This document shows positions 56,635-64,000 of a stretch of 64,000 nt of DNA, in pieces (positions within the stretch are counted from its first letter, which is position 1; the number at the start of each line of letters is the position of its first letter). The stretch is from Microglena sp. YARC (taxonomy: Eukaryota; Chlorophyta; Chlorophyceae; Chlamydomonadales; Chlamydomonadaceae). Where the stretch lies: NCBI GenBank assembly GCA_022414725.1, contig CM039462.1, positions 4,155,161 to 4,219,160 on the forward strand, read 5' to 3'. The notes below the pieces were generated by a model. It did no database searches. It was given only the letters and a program-made list of their open reading frames with translations, and had not been told where the DNA came from. The position numbers were made by a program, and so were the translations under genes.

Positions 56635-57684
56635 CTACAGAAACACCCGTCTCCTCTCTGCAATATTCTGGCAGCAGATCGGGCAGACTTGGATGCGATC
56701 TGAGCAAGATCGACACATCGTATGGCCACAAGGATTTAAGGTAGTGTCCTTAGGGGCAGATAGGCATACGCCACACTCAGCGGCTGCATCAAGTGCCTGG
56801 TGACGCTCTCTCTGCACATACTTGTCAAATATGGCCTTTCTAAGGCACTCCTTGTCCACCTTGGCCAACAAGCGCTCCAACGTTTCAACGTCTTGGGGAG
56901 CTAGGACATCTCCCTGGCCTGTCATGCAAGCCATGTGCACCTCACATTCATCAATCCTTGACCTTGCTGTTGCTAGCTGCTCCTTGTACTCATTAATCTC
57001 TGACCTTGCTATTGCCAGCTGCGCCTTATGCTCATCATTCCTTGATTTAGATATGATAAGCTGCTCCTCGCAATCATCAACCCTTGATCTTGCTGCTGCT
57101 TGCAGGGTACTCAATTCCCTTTTCTCAGTTTGTAGGTTTCTACTTGAGCTTTGAGAAGCAGGTCGTTGGTCCCCATCGTGTTGGGCATCAGACCTCCGGC
57201 GCATGTGGTTGCGGACGGCATCAACAACGTCATGGCCGCCTAGTCGCAACGCTAGATCTAGTGCTGACAGCCCTTCAATATCCTTAATGCCCACATCAGC
57301 GCCGCGGCCAAGGAGGGCCTTGACGCACTCCATGTGTCCTTTGTATGAAGCTTCATGCAATGGGGTGCTGCCAAAATAATCTTTAATGTTCACATCAGCA
57401 CCGCGAACCAGGAGAGCCTTGATACACTCCACGTGTCCTTTATATGCAGCTTTATGCAAAGGGGTGCTGCCATTACGATCCTTACTGTTCACATCAGCAC
57501 CGCAATCCAGGAGAGCCTCGATGCACTCCTCATATCCATCCAATGCAGCCCCAAACAGAGGGGTGCTTAAGGTCCAACTATCGGTGCTGTTCACGTTGGC
57601 TCCTTGCTCCAATATAGAAACCACCCCATTGACATCACCCCTTCGGGACAACTGCGAAAGTTGTACATCAAGGCTATTCTGCAT
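56635..57684 (-). CDS. Ankyrin-repeat RING-finger protein, probable E3 ubiquitin ligase
   Basis: A single exon encodes 349 aa. I chose the Met at 57684 because a TATA box lies 84 bases upstream, inside the longer open frame that starts at 57864; that longer start would add 60 unsupported residues. Residues about 10-165 form five ankyrin repeats (TPLHKAAYKGHVECIKALL type). About 185-290 is a coiled coil with repeated SRIDECE, SEINEYKEQL and SRNDEHKAQL phrases. A C-terminal C3HC4 RING (C304, C307, C319, H321, C324, C327, C334, C337) ends the protein. RING fingers of this type recruit E2 enzymes, and the ankyrin part would bind the substrate. Near-identical ankyrin units suggest recent internal duplication. 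The gene is intact and intron-less, unlike its neighbours. Confidence 0.88.
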   Translation of the reverse strand: MQNSLDVQLSQLSRRGDVNGVVSILEQGANVNSTDSWTLSTPLFGAALDGYEECIEALLDCGADVNSKDRNGSTPLHKAAYKGHVECIKALLVRGADVNIKDYFGSTPLHEASYKGHMECVKALLGRGADVGIKDIEGLSALDLALRLGGHDVVDAVRNHMRRRSDAQHDGDQRPASQSSSRNLQTEKRELSTLQAAARSRVDDCEEQLIISKSRNDEHKAQLAIARSEINEYKEQLATARSRIDECEVHMACMTGQGDVLAPQDVETLERLLAKVDKECLRKAIFDKYVQRERHQALDAAAECGVCLSAPKDTTLNPCGHTMCRSCSDRIQVCPICCQNIAERRRVFL

Positions 57685-57767
57685 TTGCGGCGCATTGACT
57701 TCCCACCAATAAGAGTGGCGTTGGGTGACCTCCTTCGCTGATGAGCGCGACGAGTGTAGATTCTGCG

Positions 57768-57775
57768 TATATATA
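57768..57775 (-). promoter_or_regulatory. TATA box of the ankyrin-RING gene
   Basis: TATATATA on the minus strand, 84 bases before the chosen start codon. This predicts transcription start near 57740 and a leader of about 55 bases. Confidence 0.5.
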
Positions 57776-58126
57776 GAAGGCAATGTCATAGAGAAGTGGG
57801 AATTCAACCACCATATACGTATCGTGCACGCACACGCGCAACATGGAAAACTGTGCTTAGTCATGCATTTCTTTTATGTGTTGGCAGTAGTAGATGCTGG
57901 CAATACATGTATATATCCACCAATCATATTAGTGGTACTTCTGAATGTAAATAAATCAACTAATTGGTGATACAAGTTCATGTTTGAGACCATTGAACAG
58001 ATGTCGATGCCATATATATGATGTAGTTCAGCACTTATAGATCATGCTGACCTCTTGAACATTTAGTGTTTGAGAGATCTGAGGATGGAAATATTTGATA
58101 ACTAGCTTTCTGATCTGAAAGAGAGT

Positions 58127-58390
58127 TTGTCACCCAGACTTTGTTGACGACAAATGTGCCTTGAGCCACATGTTGGCGTTAGCTATACTTAGGCGCCAAG
58201 GGCCGAGCCGAAAATGGCTATGGGCCCGTGAATGATCTAAAAGAGTTTGCCACCCAGACTTTGTTGACGACAAATGTACCTTGAGCCACATGTTGGCGTT
58301 AGCTATACTTAGGCGCCAAGGGCCGAGCCGAAAATGGCTATGGGCCCGTGAATGATCTAAAAGAGTTTGCCACCCAGACTTTGGAACACA
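58127..58390. repeat. 120-bp tandem repeat, 2.2 copies
   Basis: GAGTTTGCCACCCAGACTTT starts at about 58127 (one variant base), 58246 and 58366. The unit includes TGAGCCACATGTTGGCGTTA and TGGCTATGGGCCCGTGAATG. The two full units differ at a handful of bases. Confidence 0.9.
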
Positions 58391-58604
58391 TGTTGATGCC
58401 ATGGGATGCTGTTCAACAAGTATAGATCAAGCTAATTGTTGAAGAATCGGTGATTTAAATGCAGATCATTGTTATTTGGAGAATTAATATTAATGATGAT
58501 GATTATATTATAAACAAATGATGATAAACGCCCGGATAAATGTACATTTAATTATCTCTGTAGCATGAAAGCAGGTTCTCTGCTGGTAGAACAATTTGTA
58601 GGGG

Positions 58605-58710
58605 CCCAGCTAATTCATTAGTGCTTGTTTTCTTATTGATTCCTTCTGAATCGAGATTGGGCAGGTCCTTACAGCCTAAATGGCTACACATGGACTGCAA
58701 CATACACGTA
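58605..58710 (+). repeat. Dispersed short element (GGTTGGGCAAGTC family)
   Basis: ATTCATTAGTGCTTGTTTTC, GATTGGGCAGGTCCTTACAG, CCTAAATGGCTACACATGGA, CTGCAACATACACGTACACA. Same block order as 19760-19880, with a CA-type microsatellite tail. Confidence 0.7.
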
Positions 58711-58843
58711 CACACATGCATGATTTATCCGTACACACATATGTTCGTAAACATGTGTGTGTACGGTGTCAAATATCCCAACAGCATACCGAGTTATTAG
58801 CAGGGTTGTTCCAAGCCCTCTGAGAGTTTACGTGGCACACGCA

Positions 58844-59161
58844 TGTCAGCATGAATTGCGGTGCTCTCACGCGTTTTATGACTTGGTGACTACTTATGTA
58901 CTTCCTTAGAACTATCGGCTCTGCCAGTACTGTGACAGCTTCCCGTAGACTGAGTCATCCTTCTTGACTTAGTGACAGCTTCCTGTTAGCTGCGTCACCG
59001 GTCTAGCCTGTACCCTGTTAGGTTCCAGGCTGCCGCCCCTTCCTCCAATGGTGCCCCTTAATGGGTCTCCTGTGCTTGTAACTTACTCTCGTCTCCGCAT
59101 TTATAGATTGGCGTGTCTGCCCACACTTTGTCCACTCTCCGGAGTGTTATCCAAGCTGATA
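58844..59161 (+). repeat. 5' LTR
   Basis: 318 bp, TGTCAGC...GCTGATA, preceded by the ACGCA target duplicate. Confidence 0.93.
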
Positions 59162-60474
59162 GGTTATACGGTCCTTCATTTACTACCACTGCTTTACGAT
59201 GCAACTTCCGCGAGGACCTCCCGCTAATTTTGAGAAACTCCATGACATGGATGGTCTTTCCTGGACGCGCGGGATGCGCAGTATCATTCTCAGCGATGGC
59301 TGCGACCGAGTCCTTCCAACGGAGGACCCGGCTCCTCTTGATGATTGGCTAGATGTTTGTGCACCAGCGGCCTCTGCTAACGGTCATGAGAGTCCTTCCG
59401 CCATCGTGGAAGCCACCCCCCCCAGTCAATCCTCCAATCTTCTCTTCCTTTTCCTCCCCTGCCGTCTGTCGCCTCCTCCCGTCTGTCGTAGATGACTCTG
59501 ACGTGCAGACTCAAGTCGGGGACTAGCCTGGACATCGGTGGAGAAACCCTGTCTTCGTCTGCTCGCGTCCTTGCCGTCGCTATCATATCTCCGGTGTTTG
59601 AGGCTCTGCCTGCATACCGGAGGTTGCCAAGCCGACCAAGCTCCCTGCTGATGTCTACGTCGTCTGTGCCCCCTTTGCTCTGCCCAGCCGACGGTCGGCT
59701 CCTGGCATGAGCTTGCGCTCTAGTGGCTCTGTGCTACCTTCTGGAGAATTTTTTCGATCAAGCTGGCAGATCGCCGGCACTGCCGTAGGGTTCGCCAGAG
59801 GAGGACGACCTACGCGTCTGGACCTGGAGATTCTGGAGGTGGTAGGAAGCAGGGGGGTATGGTCAGCACCACTACGGGTGCTGCTCCCTCTACCCCCCAA
59901 CCGGGTGAGTCGAGCGATAGAGGGGGAGACTTGGGATTGACTGATCATCGACGGAAGGATATTAGGACCTTTACATGCCTCGGCTCTACCCTTCGCATCC
60001 TAGCAATAAATTTTCGAATTCTGCCCTTGCGATTTGCGATTTTCTACCATTGGTGCGATTTTCTGCACCAGGTGCGACTTGCTGCACTGTCATTCTCGTC
60101 TCCTTTTTCCCATACCTCTAATCTCGACTTCGACCTAACGCTTCCCCACCTTCTGTGATCCCAGGTCTCGCAGCGCCGGACTTCGCCCATGCTACAGGCC
60201 GAAGTGGACGCCGTCCTGGCCCTAGTCCAGCGGCCGTGGAGGATCTTTGGCATGATATCTTGGGGGATATTTTTCTCTCTTAGGCTCCTTGTGACCCCTG
60301 GGTGCGTTCCCTGGTTCGACAGAGGTTGCTACTTTGTCTTCCCGTGCCCCTGGTTCCCCCCTTACTTAGGTGTATGCCTTAGCTACGTGAGTTTGGGTTC
60401 AAGTGTTTGAGTTCTGATACGGCTTAGGAATTTTTAGTTAAGTGGTATAGAGTCATGGTTGATCTCGATTAGTT

Positions 60475-60775
60475 GGGGCAGTCATGAGTTGTTGATGATG
60501 ACACTGCTCAGCATGGTGCTAGTGTGTTATCTTCGCAATCGGCTGTTCAACTAGGGAGACAAGACTCCTTTGGAGCTTTTCTTTGGGGTTGCACCTGATG
60601 TGTCGTTGTTGCGTTTCTTTGGTTGCCCTTGCTATGTCACCTTAGTATTCGGGAGTAACGCAACAAGCTAGTTAAAAAGGCATTATTTGGTAGACTGGTT
60701 GGGAATTCCCTGGTGAGTAAGGTTTATTATGTTTGGGTTCCGACGTTGCGCCAGTTAGTAGTGAGTAGTGATGTA
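60475..60775 (+). pseudogene. Copia integrase C-terminal fragment with stop codons
   Basis: Translated segments read YLRNRLF, then after a stop GDKTPLELFFGVAPDVSLLR, FFGCPCYVTL, and in another frame LVKKALFGRLVGNS, KVYYVWVP, VVSSDV. These match in order the copia integrase end (YLINR...TPYE..FG..PD..HLR.FGC..YV...K...KA..G..VGY....Y.VW.P......S.DV). At least one in-frame stop and one frameshift make it non-functional. Confidence 0.8.
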
Positions 60776-62549
60776 CTCTCTATCTCCAGTTAGTCTAAAC
60801 TGTCTTACTGGGCTCTCCCATTAGTATGGGTCCCCGTGCCCGCTTGCATCCCTCCTGTCATCAAACGGTGATATGTTACGTAGCGCCGGTAATTCCCTAC
60901 GCCCTTTAACAACCCCAATTGTTGTTGGCTGGCCTGGCTGGGAAGTATCCTTGTTGCATTCTAGACCAGGGCCTGATCTTGCTGTATTGTGTGTGAAGTT
61001 TTAGGGCGGGTGGGAGTTGTATATCCAAACTATAATTTAGCCGAATCTCAGGGGGTCGCCAGGCCCTCCTCTGTGCCACGTTTTATCGGTGAAGCTTTAG
61101 GATTTAGACAGCCTTCGATCATAGTGGTACCTGGATCAGGTCCATTGCCTAATAGTCACTGTGATGACGTAGCCGTTGCCGATAGCGCAAGTGATGATCT
61201 TGAACACTGGTCTAGTTTGATACTGCGTATGGCTGGAGTGTTACAGTCAACCCAGGATTCATTGTTTTAGGTGCTGCTGGTTCTCATACGTAGGTTAACA
61301 TGGCCCTATGTGTGGGTGCCAATTCCTCAGCACCCCCTAGACTGTCTTATAGGGTAGTCTAGATTGGTGGAGCGTTACAACGCTTTGTTTAGGCAGCTTC
61401 CTTTCAGCTGTCTTTCTTGGTTTTGGTGGAAGGTGGTAATTAATTCAGACCACCGTTATAGCGTCTTGTTGGTTTCTGTCTCTTAGTTCCATAGGCAGAT
61501 GGTTCTATCGGTGGAGCTCATCATAGATTGGCTATTTTTTTTACTCCACACTGTTTTTAGATCACCAGCCCCTCAGGTGATTAGAACTTTTTGTGGAGTG
61601 TAGTAGTTGTTTCCCTTCGGATTTTACTGTGAATTGGTGGGCTGGGTAATCTTGCAGTTGTCCTTGCAGATGTACCGCCGCTCACCTCTTTCTTGTTTTC
61701 CGAGTGTATTTCAAGCGCCCTTTCAGTCCATCCTTTGCAGTCAATTCTTTGACGTCCTTTTTTATGCGTTTACTATTTTTTCAAGTGGGCAATCAGTTTT
61801 CTGTACTGTGTTTGTACATCTAAACTCCTATTGTTCATTAAACTGTTTTTCCTTTGTTGGTTACAAGTTTCTTGAAATTTATCTCCGCATCCTTTGGATT
61901 TTTAGTGGCTGCAGGTTTGGTTTGCTTGTGGTTAGGCGCTTGGTTTGTCTTGAGTGTACAAGTTCTTTGCGGTGCGATACCCACCTCCTAGAATGTTTTT
62001 TCGTTAGTGCCGTAGCTGGGGATTTATGATAATTAACTTTCATAAATCTTCTTACTTCCATCTTTGAGTAAGAAACCAGTTCATCATGGTTTTTTCATCC
62101 CAACCTAGTCATGGATTCTATGCTAAGAATAGTTTTTACGGTAGTGGATTTTTCCATCGACTTTATTTTTTTTTACTAGTGGACTTTGGTGTCCTCTTGT
62201 CTTCGTCCTTTAGGCTTTGATTCTCTCGTGTGCTGCTCTCACACGATACTTCAATCTGTCTCTTTGGTTATCATTGATTGGCGTTAGGTTCCTATTCCCG
62301 GATCGGGTTTTCTATACCGTTGTTCCCCAACTTTGATATTCGGTTTTTTTTACCATCCTTTTCTACCTTGGCAAACTTTTGTTTTTGCCTTGTTTCATTC
62401 CTTCCTTCAACCCTTCGGGTTTCATTTGAAGTTTTCTCGATTTTTCGGAGTTCTTTGATTTTTTTTCTTCCTCTGTTACATATAGTTCTATGTCCCCAGT
62501 GCCATAGGTGGAGAAGTAGTATTGTATGTCACCTGTGTCATAGGTGGAG

Positions 62550-62867
62550 TGTCAGCATGAATTGCGGTGCTCTCACGCGTTTTATGACTTGGTGACTACT
62601 TATGTACTTCCTTAGAACTATCGGCTCTGCCAGTACTGTGACAGCTTCCCGTAGACTGAGTCATCCTTCTTGACTCAGTGACAGCTTCCTGTTAGCTGCG
62701 TCACCGGTCTAGCCTGTACCCTGTTAGGTTCCAGGCTGCCGCCCCTTCCTCCACTGGTGCCCCTTAATGGGTCTCCTGTGCTTGTAACTTACTCTCGTCT
62801 CCGCATTTATAGATTGGCGTGTCTGCCCACACTTTGTCCACTCTCCGGAGTGTTATCCAAGCTGATA
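62550..62867 (+). repeat. 3' LTR
   Basis: 318 bp, two differences from the 5' LTR, followed by ACGCA. It is preceded by AGGTGGAG, a short purine-rich stretch that could serve as the polypurine tract; the phrase CATAGGTGGAG also occurs 40 bases further upstream. Confidence 0.93.
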
Positions 62868-63119
62868 ACGCACAGAGCAGTATCCTACAAGGCATTGTAG
62901 GTTGATCATTATTAACCTTTACGGAATTCAGTATTTATCACGCATTCATAATCACTGCTGCTTATGACAGCCTAGAAAAAGCCATACATGTTATTTTGGG
63001 AGGTGGCCTGCCCTTGCCAACTTCACAACCCACCAGGTTGCTATCGATCATCAGCTTCAATCCCTCTCTACCCTTTGGTGCCCTTGTATCCTTCGCAATT
63101 TTAAGAAATAAGATAATCT

Positions 63120-63893
63120 TATGTCCCTGATGAGAGAAGGGTTGGCTTTATACGCCTCCGATACCAGAAATGGTTTGCAGCCAACAGTTATCATGAGAAT
63201 GGCTTGATTCCCTTTACATCCGCTTGACATAAGCAGGATCAGATTCGTTCTATAGCACGATTTAGAATGGGTTCCCATTGGCTGGACACAGAAAGAATGA
63301 GGGTGTTGGATGGAGCACACATCCCTCGTTCAATGAGACACTGCCAAATGTGTGGGTTCCAAAAACCTGAGGATGAAATGCATATGTTTGAGTGCCCTTT
63401 TTATAATGATATTCGCCTCCGCTACCAGAAGCTGTTTACAGATATTTATAGGCATGTCCATGAGGATACCGACTTAACCGTATGGAATGTGGAATTCTGC
63501 GATTCCACATTCAGAACCTTTATGAATGGAAATGGCACTAAGACTTCTTGGAGCAACCTAGCCGACTATCTTTCTACTTGTAGAAGAGCAAGACAGATAG
63601 CCCTGGACTGCTTAGTGGCACCGTAATTTATTATCCTTTTTCCCCTTGTGACTTCTCATTTGTTAGCTTCTTACATTCGCCACTGTTAGTGGTTGAGATC
63701 TGGGTCCTGTTCTAAGGGATTTAATACCTACGCCACCAAAACGGTGGTTGGGAGTTTGGTTTCTTTGTCCTCGACACACCCCTGATGTAATGGGTGTTTT
63801 TGCTTTGTGGGTGCTTCTTCTCTTTGTTTAAAGCACAGAGTCTCTTACACCCTCGCGGTGTCAAGTAGACTTTAACATGTAATGTATGTATGT
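63120..63893 (+). mobile_element. 5'-truncated LINE 3' end, copy B
   Basis: Homologous to 51898-52860 (-). Coding homology begins abruptly near 63122 (truncation point). A TGA at about 63227 interrupts the frame at a different codon from copy A, so the two copies decayed independently. From 63267 the frame encodes 119 aa ending LVAP, with the CQMC...H...C Zn-knuckle (aa 27-44). The 3' untranslated part contains GACACACCCCTGATGTAATG and ends ACATGTAATGTATGTATG. A short tail at the same point in both copies defines the element's 3' end. Confidence 0.85.
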
Positions 63894-64000
63894 GGCTAGT
63901 AAGCTAGCAGTACTCTCAGTCAGGCAATCAGTTTTCAGATATGTCATATCGGCCACGGGTTTTCTTCAAGGTGCTACATGTAGCACATGGGCTAAATTGG

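Larger units (their letters stand above)
58844..62867 (+). mobile_element. Ty1/copia-type LTR retrotransposon with a degenerate interior
   Basis: Direct repeats of 318 bp (58844-59161 and 62550-62867) differ at only two positions. They begin TGTCAGC and end GCTGATA, imperfect inverted ends with TA in place of the usual CA. ACGCA occurs immediately before (58839-58843) and after (62868-62872), a 5-bp target duplication. The LTR holds a TTTATAGA TATA-like site and a TGTAA motif, which acts as a polyadenylation signal in green algae. The 3.4-kb interior has an integrase C-terminal fragment but no readable gag, protease, reverse transcriptase or RNase H, so it cannot move by itself. Near-identical LTRs imply recent insertion, probably mobilised by a related intact element. 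Confidence 0.92.

Noticed and set aside
57685..57864. Longer N-terminus for the ankyrin-RING protein
   Set aside because: The upstream 60 codons contain the likely TATA box and have no protein-like features; the Met at 57684 fits better.
59490..60260. gag gene of the LTR element
   Set aside because: Short frames exist but I could not find a gag core or zinc knuckle with confidence.

Overview
The window looks like nuclear DNA of a eukaryote, most likely a green-lineage alga. Genes are split by long introns, many 5' splice sites read GTGCG, a secreted Cys-rich protein carries KSPPP-type proline-rich tails, and there is a plant-type hydroxyproline O-arabinosyltransferase (HPAT) gene, a U2 snRNA gene, tRNA-derived SINEs, LINE 3' ends and a Ty1/copia-type LTR element. 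I see no prokaryotic gene organisation. The species cannot be named from the sequence.

Layout. 0.6-4.0 kb is a heavily indel-damaged inverted copy of 7.4-10.4 kb. 7.6-15.4 kb (+) is a nine-exon gene for a secreted protein of about 600 aa built from four copies of an unrecognised Cys-rich domain. 15.4-21.0 kb is intergenic, with dispersed repeats, an inverted-repeat element, the U2 snRNA gene and a SINE. 21.26 to about 50.05 kb (-) is one very long HPAT-type gene. I could place ten exons (one weak, two with an unresolved junction); the rest is intron filled with tandem repeats, including an array of about 11.8 kb at 25.3-37.1 kb. 50-58.8 kb has tandem arrays, a 5'-truncated LINE and a single-frame ankyrin-RING gene (-). 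58.8-62.9 kb is an LTR retrotransposon with near-identical LTRs, a 5-bp target duplication and a broken interior. A second LINE 3' end closes the window.

The most unusual feature concerns how the introns are built. In both split genes, on opposite strands and unrelated in sequence, introns next to many exons hold tandem arrays whose repeat unit includes the exon edge and its splice site: 5-16 decoy donors or acceptors beside the true one. In the secreted-protein gene the same intron occurs twice because of an internal duplication. It is 123 bp in one module and 1,426 bp in the other, where about ten copies of the downstream acceptor and exon start have been inserted. This suggests introns growing by tandem duplication across splice junctions. 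Several arrays also show alternating two-unit (dimeric) higher-order structure.

Possible functional link: HPAT enzymes arabinosylate hydroxyproline in secreted Pro-rich proteins, and the neighbouring secreted protein has such Pro-rich segments. The two genes converge tail to tail. Co-function is only an inference.
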